Assembly: GCA_018375265.1 (NCBI GenBank)
Contig: JAHADO010000078.1
Coordinates: 1-6,498, forward strand
DNA: 6,498 nucleotides
Origin: Campylobacter concisus
Lineage (GTDB): Bacteria > Campylobacterota > Campylobacteria > Campylobacterales > Campylobacteraceae
Reading direction: 5' to 3'
Each line of letters opens with the position of its first letter. Position 1 is the first letter of the stretch. The notes beneath the pieces were generated by a model that was not told the DNA's origin, searched no databases, and saw only the letters and a program-made list of their open reading frames with translations. The position numbers were made by a program, and so were the translations under genes. Positions 1 to 6,249 of the stretch are shown here, one piece after another.

Positions 1-1
1 G

Positions 2-151
2 GGCAAAGAGGTTAAAAACCTTGGCACAGCTAGCCTTGGCATAAAAGCAAATGTCTATAAAAATGTAAATTTAGGCCTTTCTTACACTGGAGCTTTTGCT
101 AAAGATGTAAGATCAAACAGCGTAAATGCTAAATTTGAGATATTGTTTTAG
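2..151 (+). CDS. C-terminal fragment of a probable autotransporter/outer-membrane beta-barrel protein (5' end outside window)
   Basis: An open frame enters from the left edge and ends at TAG 149-151, giving 49 residues. The fragment alternates polar and hydrophobic residues (for example SLGIKANVYKNVNLGLSYTG), which is how transmembrane beta-strands look. It ends in phenylalanine (AKFEILF), the usual last residue of outer-membrane barrel proteins recognised by the BAM complex. The spacing, with a strand, a short KN turn, a strand ending SYTGAF and then a last strand ending in F, resembles the end of type V autotransporter translocator domains. The passenger domain and start are not visible, so the function of the whole protein cannot be given. 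It could also be another barrel protein. It is the only plus-strand gene and is convergent with ilvA. The frame is clear; the family assignment is inferred from a short tail. Confidence 0.6.
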   Translation, partial: GKEVKNLGTASLGIKANVYKNVNLGLSYTGAFAKDVRSNSVNAKFEILF

Positions 152-161
152 TTAGTTAAAT

Positions 162-187
162 GCTCGCTACTTTAAAAGGTAGCGAGC
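162..187. terminator. Probable bidirectional terminator between convergent genes
   Basis: A perfect 9-bp inverted repeat, GCTCGCTAC (162-170) and GTAGCGAGC (179-187), is separated by 8 nt (TTTAAAAG), which can add a few weak pairs inside. It lies 10 nt after the stop of the plus-strand barrel gene and 8 nt after the stop of ilvA on the minus strand. It can therefore form the same stem in both transcripts. The flanks are A/T-rich, but neither side has a long uninterrupted T run: plus side TTATAAATTT, minus side ATTTAACTAACT. Termination may therefore be imperfect in each direction. Position and perfect symmetry support the call. Confidence 0.8.
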
Positions 188-195
188 TTATAAAT

Positions 196-1407
196 TTAGA
201 AGAGTTGAGTGAAAGAAAAGCCGTTTTTATTAAGCGTATCTTTGATCTTTTCTTGATGCTCAAGACCCTTTGTCTCAAGCGTAATAGTGATGCTTGCATC
301 GCCGTAGTCAAGCTTAGTAGAGAAGCGGTCGTAGTCGATCTTAACGATGTTTGCATTTGCTGATTTTAGACTATCAGTTAGGCTCATGAGCGCTCCTGGC
401 TTATCTACAAGTGTGATTTGCAAGGTCATCTTGCGGTGAGACTTGATAAGACCCTTTTCGATGATGATAGAAAGCACCTGAACATCGATATTTCCACCAC
501 TTAGCACCACGCCTATCTTTGCACCTTTTTTAAATTTGATCTTATCATGCATAAGTGCTGCCACGCCAGCTGCGCCAGCTCCTTCAACTACGATCTTTTG
601 CGTCTCTAGCAAGAACAAAATCGCAGTTGCGATCTCCTCATCATCGACCTGCACAAACTCATCAACGCACTCAACGATATTTTTAAGCGTTATCTCACTC
701 GCATCACGCACAGCGATGCCATCAGCTATGGTGCGAACTGACTTTGAGTTTATGCTCTTTTTAGCACCGTAGCTGTTAAACATCGCTGGAGCGCCCTTTG
801 CGCCGACACAAACGACTTTGGTTTTTGGATTTACTTGTTTTATACAGCTTGCCACGCCGCTAGCTAAGCCACCGCCACCAACTGGCACTACAACCATATC
901 AAGGTCGCTTATCTCATCAAGCATCTCAAGACCCACAGTGCCCTGCCCTGCCATGACGTACTCATCGTTAAATGGATGAACAAAGGTCATATCTTTTTCT
1001 TTGGCGTAATTTACTGCAAATTCATACGCCTCATCAAAGTTATCACCTTTCAAGATCACTTCAGCGCCAAGATCCTTTGTGCCAGCTACCTTTAGAAGTG
1101 GGGTTGATTCTGGCATGACGATGCAAGCATGCACGCCAAATTCTTTTGCGCTTATCGCCACGCCTTGAGCGTGATTGCCAGCGCTTGCAGCCACGACGCC
1201 ACGTTTTCGCTCCTCATCGCTTAGGCTAGCTATTTTATTGTAAGCGCCTCTTATCTTGTAAGCTCCGGTTCGTTGTAAATTTTCTTCTTTCAGATAGACA
1301 TTTGCGCCTAAAATTTTGCTAAGTTTTGCACTTAGCGCAAACGGAGTTTTATTTACAAAGTGACCGATCGTTATCTTTGCTTGGATTATTTTGTTTAATG
1401 AAACCAT
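196..1407 (-). CDS. ilvA: Threonine ammonia-lyase (threonine deaminase), PLP-dependent, with C-terminal ACT domain
   Basis: Cytosolic enzyme that deaminates L-threonine to 2-oxobutanoate, the first committed step to isoleucine; this family often also acts on serine. Numbered from the chosen start (403 aa), the PLP lysine is K51 in GAYKIRGA. The substrate/PLP loop SAGNHAQG is at about 75-82, the phosphate-binding tetraglycine loop PVGGGGLASG at about 175-184, and SGGN at about 303-306. A single ACT domain (about 326-401) follows, with the opening motif LVDKPGAL. One ACT domain and this length fit the medium form, not the two-ACT 514-aa E. coli IlvA. ACT domains usually bind amino acids, so isoleucine or valine control is plausible but not shown. 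The start is ATG at 1407: AGGA lies 9 nt upstream, whereas an in-frame TTG six bases earlier would sit only 3 nt from it. It is the last gene of the array, 14 nt after trmA. Confidence 0.95.
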   Translation of the reverse strand: MVSLNKIIQAKITIGHFVNKTPFALSAKLSKILGANVYLKEENLQRTGAYKIRGAYNKIASLSDEERKRGVVAASAGNHAQGVAISAKEFGVHACIVMPESTPLLKVAGTKDLGAEVILKGDNFDEAYEFAVNYAKEKDMTFVHPFNDEYVMAGQGTVGLEMLDEISDLDMVVVPVGGGGLASGVASCIKQVNPKTKVVCVGAKGAPAMFNSYGAKKSINSKSVRTIADGIAVRDASEITLKNIVECVDEFVQVDDEEIATAILFLLETQKIVVEGAGAAGVAALMHDKIKFKKGAKIGVVLSGGNIDVQVLSIIIEKGLIKSHRKMTLQITLVDKPGALMSLTDSLKSANANIVKIDYDRFSTKLDYGDASITITLETKGLEHQEKIKDTLNKNGFSFTQLF

Positions 1408-1416
1408 TTTCAACTT

Positions 1417-1420
1417 TCCT
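1417..1420 (-). promoter_or_regulatory. Ribosome binding site deciding the ilvA start
   Basis: AGGA (within AGGAAAG, minus strand 1420-1414) is 9 nt before ATG 1407-1405 but only 3 nt before the in-frame TTG 1413-1411. This favours the ATG start (MVSLNK...). It lies directly after the trmA stop (TAA 1424-1422), so terminating ribosomes can reach it. Confidence 0.65.
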
Positions 1421-1421
1421 T

Positions 1422-2531
1422 TTAAAATTTATCTTTTGCCTCTAGTAGCACGCCACACTCGATGTGATGAGTGTTGGCAAACTGATCAAAGAGCGCAAAT
1501 TTTATCACTTTATGGCTTTTAGTAAGCTCATTTAGATTTTCTTTTAACGTCTCTGGGTTGCACGAGATGTAGATGATGTTTTTGAAATTTCTAATGAAAT
1601 TTATGACGCTTTCACTTAGTCCTGCGCGAGGCGGATCGACAAGGACGTGCGAGAAGTTAAAGTCGCTTAAATTTATCTCTTTTAGCCTATTAAACTCCCT
1701 AACGCCAGCAAATGCGCTCATCAGCTCATCAGCGTCCATTCGCAAAAATTTGATATTTTTAGCCCCATTTAGCTCGCAGTTTTTAAGGGCATTTGCGATC
1801 GAGCTTTTTGAAATTTCAGTGGCAAGGACGTTTTTAAATTTAAACGAAAGCGGGATAGTAAAATTCCCATGTCCGCAGTAAAGCTCCAGTAGGTCAGCGC
1901 CACCTTGCACGCACTCTTTTGCCCAAGCTATCATCTTCTCATTTACCGCTTTATTTGGCTGGATAAAGGCATTTTCACTTAGGCTAAATTTATAAATTTG
2001 CCCATCAACATTTAGCTCATCAACTAAATTTAGCTCACCGCTTAGCAGCTTTTGGCCGCGAGATCTAGCTAGGATCATCACATCAAGCTTGCTAGCTAGA
2101 ATTTTCATCGCCGCTTCAAACTCAATATCAAGCTTTTTGTGATAAAGAAGCGTGACTAAAGTGCCGCTTTTACAGGCGATAAACTCCACTCCAAAGAGCT
2201 TTGTTCGCAAAATTTCATCATCTTGCAAGCTCTCAAGCAGTCTTGGCATGAGATGTGAAATTTGCTCGCAAACCTTTGGGCACTCATCTATGAAGACTTT
2301 TTTGCCTTTTTCGCTTGCGTGCATAGTATAGCTAAGCTTGCTACCCTCGTGCCAGATGCCAAACTCAGCCCTCGTGCGGTAGTGCTTTGGGCTTGAGCTA
2401 AAAACATCAAATTTACCCTCGTAAAAGTGGGAGAAATTTTGCTTGATAAGATCAGTTTTAAATGAAATTTGCTCACTATAAGGGGTAAAAAGAGTGCATG
2501 ATCCGCACTCTTTTAGGTATTTGCAGTCCAA
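1422..2531 (-). CDS. trmA: tRNA (uracil-5-)-methyltransferase TrmA, with RlmD-like iron-sulphur cysteine pattern
   Basis: SAM-dependent enzyme that makes 5-methyluridine at position 54 (T-loop) of tRNA; cytosolic. The protein has 369 residues, close to the 366 of E. coli TrmA, and matches its signatures in order: HYRTRAEFGIWHEG (about 50-63), SENAFIQPN (185-193), the SAM motif LLELYCGHGNFTIPLS (214-229), GVREFNRL (276-283), VDPPRAGL (298-305), the nucleophile C324 in YISCNPETL, and the base E358 in THHIECGVLL. REFNRL and THHxECGVLL separate TrmA from the rRNA enzymes RlmC/RlmD. The N-terminus also carries C3, C9 and C12 (C-x5-C-x2-C) and C84 in DECP, the arrangement that holds a 4Fe-4S cluster in RlmD; E. 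coli TrmA has no such cluster. The start is TTG (2531-2529), 2 nt after the nhaC stop, with only a weak purine-rich Shine-Dalgarno, suggesting translational coupling. Confidence 0.93.
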   Translation of the reverse strand: MDCKYLKECGSCTLFTPYSEQISFKTDLIKQNFSHFYEGKFDVFSSSPKHYRTRAEFGIWHEGSKLSYTMHASEKGKKVFIDECPKVCEQISHLMPRLLESLQDDEILRTKLFGVEFIACKSGTLVTLLYHKKLDIEFEAAMKILASKLDVMILARSRGQKLLSGELNLVDELNVDGQIYKFSLSENAFIQPNKAVNEKMIAWAKECVQGGADLLELYCGHGNFTIPLSFKFKNVLATEISKSSIANALKNCELNGAKNIKFLRMDADELMSAFAGVREFNRLKEINLSDFNFSHVLVDPPRAGLSESVINFIRNFKNIIYISCNPETLKENLNELTKSHKVIKFALFDQFANTHHIECGVLLEAKDKF

Positions 2532-2533
2532 AT

Positions 2534-4237
2534 TTATGCTGCTTTCTCTTCGACTTTTTTACCGACAAATCTAACCAAAGCCCAGATCGCTAAAAATCCG
2601 CAAGGAAGTGCGATCCAAACGCTAAGACCAAGTGCGACCGGCAAGTAGCCAACAAGCACACAAACCGCACAAACGCTAAGTGCGTAGATCATCTGCGTTG
2701 AGACGTGATCGATGTGGCTACATCCTGCGCCCATTGATGAAAGTATCGTAGTGTCTGATATCGGCGAGCAGTGATCACCAAAGATAGCGCCAGTTAGAAC
2801 GCTTGAGATATTTACGATCATATAAGCGTGCATCGCATCACCATCTAAGCCGTAGTTTTTGCCCACTGCATAAGCTAGCGGGATAGCAAGAGGCATCAAA
2901 ATGCCCATCGTGCCGTAGCTTGTGCCTGTTGAGAAGCTGATAAATGAGCCAAGGATAAAAACAGCCACTGGCAAGATAAATTTAGGCGTTGAATCACTTA
3001 GCAAATCAACCAAGTATCTTGAAGTGCCAAGCTCTTTGATAACCGCGCTAAGGCTCCAAGCAAGAAGCAAGATGACGACCGTGATGATCATAGTTTTCCA
3101 ACCCTTTACCCACGTGCTAATAGCCTCTTTTACATCAAAAATTTTGCGCCAAACGCCCATGACGATAGCTACTATGCTAGCGAGCAATGCTGCTTGAAAT
3201 AGCGATGTAGCCGAGTCTGCCTCGCCAAAAGTATCTTTAAATGTTGAAAACGCGAGCGGATTTGCAAGTGCGTTTTTAAGAGCGTCGCCCTCAAGCGCAG
3301 CAAGACCGCTAAAATAAAAGCTAGTAAATGCGCCGATAACTAGCACAAGAAGTGGCACTACGGCATTTGAAGCGCTTAGTTTTACGCCCTCTTTTGGCTC
3401 AAGAGTCTTGTCCTCAAGGTCTTGAATTTGTGTTTTGCCAGAATGAAGCTCGCCCTTTCTAGCGCGTCTCTCAGCTGCTAGCATAGGGCCATACTCGCGT
3501 TGCATCAAGGCTGTGCAGACGATGAAAAACAAGATAAAGAGGTTGTAAAATCTATATGGAATGGTCTCGATAAATATAGAATAAGCGTTTATGCCAGTCT
3601 CGCCGATTAGCTCGTAGCCCTTTTCGATGAGCGAAACCTCAAGTCCGACCCACGTAGAGATGATAGCGATACCAGCGATCGGTGCTGCAGTAGCGTCGAT
3701 GATGAAGGCTAGCTTTTCGCGGCTGATTTTAAATTTATCGCTTATTGGCCTCATGATAGGACCAACGATTAGGGCGTTTGCGTAGTCATCAAAAAATACA
3801 AAGATACCCATGAGCCATGTTGAAATTTGAGCTGAGACGCCTGTTTTTGCCTTTTTGCTAAGCCAAAGAGCGACCGCCTTTGTGCCGCCCATCTTTGTGA
3901 TGAGTGCGACCACGCCGCCGATACAAAGCACTTGAAGCAAGATGCCTGAGTCGGTCTTGTCAGCCATCGAGTCAACGACCCTTGAAACGATGCCAGTAAA
4001 GCCTTTTACGATGCCCATAAAGACGTTTTCATTGATGATATTTATGAGAAACGTTCCGCTAAAAACACCGATAAATAGCGACAATATAACGTCTTTTGTG
4101 ATAAAAGCAAGTGCTATTGCCACAACAGGCGGTATAAGCGTGAATGCGCCGTAAATTTCAGCGTTTCTCTTTGCCACTTCTGGGTCGACACCAAAAAGAA
4201 CGGCACTAAAAAATAGTAACAATAAAATTTGTCTCAC
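2534..4237 (-). CDS. NhaC-family Na+/H+ antiporter (inner membrane)
   Basis: Inner-membrane ion exchanger of the NhaC antiporter superfamily (Pfam Na_H_antiporter type). The 567 residues are mostly hydrophobic with roughly 11-12 membrane segments. Family signatures are visible: FFDDYANALIVGP (about 148-160) with acidic residues inside the membrane, DATAAPIAGIAIISTW (181-196), SFSTGTSYGTMG (434-445), and GDHCSPISDTTILSS (487-501). A charged loop at about 246-285 is probably cytoplasmic. The first 16 residues (MRQILLLLFFSAVLFG) look like a cleavable signal peptide or short extra helix before the core, which begins near YGAFTLIPP (29-37). The start is GTG 4237-4235 with GGAG 5 nt upstream. It lies 9 nt after the dehydrogenase and 2 nt before trmA. 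The substrate is inferred: Na+/H+ exchange is the usual label, but related members exchange malate/lactate or amino acids, so no gene symbol is assigned. Confidence 0.88.
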   Translation of the reverse strand: MRQILLLLFFSAVLFGVDPEVAKRNAEIYGAFTLIPPVVAIALAFITKDVILSLFIGVFSGTFLINIINENVFMGIVKGFTGIVSRVVDSMADKTDSGILLQVLCIGGVVALITKMGGTKAVALWLSKKAKTGVSAQISTWLMGIFVFFDDYANALIVGPIMRPISDKFKISREKLAFIIDATAAPIAGIAIISTWVGLEVSLIEKGYELIGETGINAYSIFIETIPYRFYNLFILFFIVCTALMQREYGPMLAAERRARKGELHSGKTQIQDLEDKTLEPKEGVKLSASNAVVPLLVLVIGAFTSFYFSGLAALEGDALKNALANPLAFSTFKDTFGEADSATSLFQAALLASIVAIVMGVWRKIFDVKEAISTWVKGWKTMIITVVILLLAWSLSAVIKELGTSRYLVDLLSDSTPKFILPVAVFILGSFISFSTGTSYGTMGILMPLAIPLAYAVGKNYGLDGDAMHAYMIVNISSVLTGAIFGDHCSPISDTTILSSMGAGCSHIDHVSTQMIYALSVCAVCVLVGYLPVALGLSVWIALPCGFLAIWALVRFVGKKVEEKAA

Positions 4238-4246
4238 AAGAACTCC

Positions 4247-4993
4247 TTAAAATTTTTCTATCGCAAGCCCAGCCCAAGTCTGCGTATTTGCCATGACTTC
4301 GACCCTGTTTATATTTACACTCTCAGGCATATTTAGGCAGTTAAGTAAAATAGTCGCTATATCCTCAGCTGTGATGAAATTTGTATGCTCGTAGATGCTA
4401 TCAGCCTTTGCCTTATCGCCCTTAAATCTAACTTCGCTAAATTCAGTCTTACAAAGCCCTGGCTCGATGTTTGTCACCCTGATATTTGTGCCAACTAGAT
4501 CGTTTCTTAAATTTAGACTAAACTGCTTTACAAAGGCCTTTGTAGCGCCATAAACGTTACTGCCAGGATATGGCCACGAGCCAGCTGTTGAGCCAAGATT
4601 AAAGATATAGCCCTTTTCTTGCTTGTAAAGTAGTGGCAAAACGGCTTTTGTAGAGTAGATAAGACCCTTTACATTTGTATCTATCATCGTCTCAAAGTCC
4701 TCTACCTTTGCGTCTATCGTCTTTTCTTGTCCCAAGGCAAGTCCAGCGTTATTTACAAGCACTTCGATGTCTTTAAATTTATCAGGCAGGCTATCAACTG
4801 CGTCAAAAACAGCCTTTTTATCACGTATGTCAGCTACGATGATGTGCGTATCGCCAAGCTCGCTAGCTAGCTTTTTTAGCCTATCTTCGCGCCTTGCAAG
4901 AGCTACTATCTTGTAGCCCTCTTGTGAGAGTCTTCTAGCGATCGCTTCGCCAAATCCAGATGTTGCACCTGTCACAAAAGCTGTCTTTTTCAT
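4247..4993 (-). CDS. YdfG-like NADP-dependent 3-hydroxy acid / L-allo-threonine dehydrogenase (classical SDR)
   Basis: Cytosolic short-chain dehydrogenase of 248 residues, the same length as E. coli YdfG. YdfG oxidises the 3-hydroxyl of L-allo-threonine, L-serine and 3-hydroxypropionate-type acids, and reduces malonic semialdehyde. Visible motifs: the nucleotide-binding TGATSGFG (8-15), ARR (33-35) whose arginines favour NADP(H), NNAG (81-84), and the catalytic set N107, S135, Y148, K152 (YGATK). Stretches diagnostic of YdfG rather than SDRs in general are NNAGLALG (81-88), METID-like ETMIDTN (101-107), GSTAGSWPYPGSNVYGATKAF (split across 134-153), RVTNIEPGL (172-180), TEFSEVRFKG (183-192), and the C-terminal NIN-x-VEVM (227-234). 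The start ATG 4993-4991 has AGGA 6 nt upstream; the AGGA overlaps the TAG stop of the ankyrin gene. The next gene, nhaC, is 9 nt away. The family is sure; the physiological substrate is inferred from YdfG. Confidence 0.92.
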   Translation of the reverse strand: MKKTAFVTGATSGFGEAIARRLSQEGYKIVALARREDRLKKLASELGDTHIIVADIRDKKAVFDAVDSLPDKFKDIEVLVNNAGLALGQEKTIDAKVEDFETMIDTNVKGLIYSTKAVLPLLYKQEKGYIFNLGSTAGSWPYPGSNVYGATKAFVKQFSLNLRNDLVGTNIRVTNIEPGLCKTEFSEVRFKGDKAKADSIYEHTNFITAEDIATILLNCLNMPESVNINRVEVMANTQTWAGLAIEKF

Positions 4994-5001
4994 ATCTCTT
5001 C

Positions 5002-6213
5002 CTAATTAAAATTTGGCTTTAAACCAAGCTCTTCTAAAAATTTAATATTTTTTTCGTTTTTATCTTTAATCGCATAATCAAGCGCGTTAAATCCCGCATC
5101 ATCAGTGGCGTTCATATCAGCACCGTTATCTAATAAAAGCTTTAAAATTTCAGGCGTCGCGTGAGCTGCTGCATGCATGAAAACGCTTCTGTTTGTATGC
5201 TCCAAACCACATGTATCCTCTACTTGCATCATGCCTAAATTTATCATATTCATCTTAGACTGCTCGTCGATGTAGCTCTCGTTTGCATTTGCCCCGCTCT
5301 TTAGCAAAAGCTCGCAAAGAGGCGCATCCTCAAACTGCACAGCATAAAAAAGCGCACTTTTTCCAAAGAAATTTTTGTGATTTACATCGGCTCTATTTTT
5401 AAGCAAGATTTTTACATTTTCTAAATTTTTAAGAGCAAAAAAGAGCGGTGTCTCATCGCCCAAATTTACATCAGCCCCGCGCCTTATGATCTCTTCTATC
5501 ATCTCGCTACTTTTGTCATTTAGCAGTGCTATATCAAGTAAATTTGTAAGCTCAGCGGTGCTGTAATTTTTAGAATAAAGCAAATTTGCAAGCTCATCTT
5601 GGCTTAGCTTTTGAGCCATCATCTTTTGCTCAGAAGTTAGAGCCTTAGCCTTATTTACCTTTTTGCCCACACTAAAGCTTAAAAACTCATTTATCACGCT
5701 AGTTGCGTAGTAGGCGGCACTTGCACTATCAACACCTAAAGCCTCATAAAATTTAACCAGCGGAGTTTGAGCGTTTTTATAAGCTTCGCTAAATTTTTTA
5801 TATTTTAAAAAGTTAAACAAGCTCTCATTCGCCCAGTATCTAAAGTACTCCATCTGAGCGTCTTTTTGAGCCTCAGCAGCCTCTGGCTTTGCAAGCTCTT
5901 TTTGGTAGATTTCAGGAGCGAACGAAGCTTTTAGCAAGATCCATCTAAATTTATTTAAATTTTCTCTATAAACGCCCTCACCAACGCAGCTTTGAGACTC
6001 GCTCCTCACAGCCACACTCGCGTCAAAAAGCTCTTTTACCTCTTTTAAATTTAAAAGCGAGCCATCACAGTAAAATAGCCCCTCATTCGCGTAAGCAAGC
6101 TCATTTGGTGTAGTTTTAAAGCTCTCTTTTTTAGCAAGATCACTGCACTCTAATGCGTGTAAATTTACAAAAAGAAAACTGCTAAAAAAGAGAAAAAAAG
6201 CTACTTTTTTCAT
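5002..6213 (-). CDS. Secreted (probably periplasmic) ankyrin-repeat protein
   Basis: 403 residues. The N-terminus MKKVAFFLFFSSFLFVNLHA is a classic Sec signal peptide with likely cleavage after A20. There is no lipobox: the first cysteine, C23, is two residues past the predicted site. Residues about 21-215 form an alpha-helical, mostly polar region with aromatic patches (EYFRYWANESLFNFLKY near 122-138) that I do not recognise. Residues about 218-403 hold four or five ankyrin-type repeats, each ending in a G-A/K-x-x-N-like turn: RRGADVN, KNRADVN, KSGANAN, DNGADMN and ELGLKPN. Between the third and fourth repeats lies an insert of about 27 residues containing C335. Five cysteines in all (C23, C49, C76, C300, C335) could form disulphides in the periplasm. 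The start is ATG 6213, not the in-frame TTG 6216: GGAG lies 5 nt from the ATG but only 2 nt from the TTG. Ankyrin repeats usually bind proteins; partner and role are unknown. Confidence 0.85.
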   Translation of the reverse strand: MKKVAFFLFFSSFLFVNLHALECSDLAKKESFKTTPNELAYANEGLFYCDGSLLNLKEVKELFDASVAVRSESQSCVGEGVYRENLNKFRWILLKASFAPEIYQKELAKPEAAEAQKDAQMEYFRYWANESLFNFLKYKKFSEAYKNAQTPLVKFYEALGVDSASAAYYATSVINEFLSFSVGKKVNKAKALTSEQKMMAQKLSQDELANLLYSKNYSTAELTNLLDIALLNDKSSEMIEEIIRRGADVNLGDETPLFFALKNLENVKILLKNRADVNHKNFFGKSALFYAVQFEDAPLCELLLKSGANANESYIDEQSKMNMINLGMMQVEDTCGLEHTNRSVFMHAAAHATPEILKLLLDNGADMNATDDAGFNALDYAIKDKNEKNIKFLEELGLKPNFN

Positions 6214-6218
6214 CAAAG

Positions 6219-6224
6219 CTCCTT
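6219..6224 (-). promoter_or_regulatory. Ribosome binding site deciding the ankyrin gene start
   Basis: AAGGAG on the minus strand (6224-6219) lies 5 nt before ATG 6213-6211 and 2 nt before the in-frame TTG 6216-6214. The spacing supports the ATG. Confidence 0.7.
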
Positions 6225-6237
6225 AAAATTTCGCGAT

Positions 6238-6245
6238 ATTGTAAC
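6238..6245 (-). promoter_or_regulatory. Possible sigma-70 extended -10 element upstream of the ankyrin gene
   Basis: On the minus strand, GTTACAAT (6245-6238) fits the Campylobacter -10 pattern gnTAnaAT, which works without a strict -35 box. It starts 5 nt after the acnB stop and would begin transcription near 6231, leaving a leader of about 18 nt. The region is short and A/T-rich, so a chance match is quite possible; it would allow the downstream genes to be expressed apart from acnB. Confidence 0.3.
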
Positions 6246-6249
6246 AAAT

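Noticed and set aside
156..363. Small open frames on both strands over the terminator and the ilvA 3' end
   Set aside because: They cross the terminator hairpin and the conserved ACT-domain coding sequence, with no ribosome binding site. The plus-strand one starts right at the stem.
536..772. Plus-strand open frame of 78 codons inside ilvA
   Set aside because: It lies antisense to the strongly supported ilvA frame, has serine/alanine-rich low-complexity translation, and has no ribosome binding site or domain.
1408..1413. TTG start extending ilvA by two codons
   Set aside because: Only 3 nt from the Shine-Dalgarno; the ATG at 1407 has proper spacing.
1573..1881. Plus-strand open frame of 102 codons
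   Set aside because: Antisense shadow of trmA, across the conserved SAM and nucleophile motifs; the translation resembles no family and no expression signal is visible.
2288..2476. Minus-strand open frame of 62 codons inside trmA
   Set aside because: Same-strand frame shadow of trmA residues that match the TrmA family.
2922..3197. Plus-strand open frame of 91 codons
   Set aside because: Antisense shadow of the antiporter gene, with a translation dictated by the opposite strand.
3769..4154. Open frames on both strands (3769-3975 minus, 3942-4154 plus)
   Set aside because: Both overlap the antiporter core in other frames and show no family features.
6214..6216. TTG start extending the ankyrin gene by one codon
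   Set aside because: Only 2 nt from GGAG, whereas the ATG at 6213 is 5 nt away and gives a standard MKK signal peptide.
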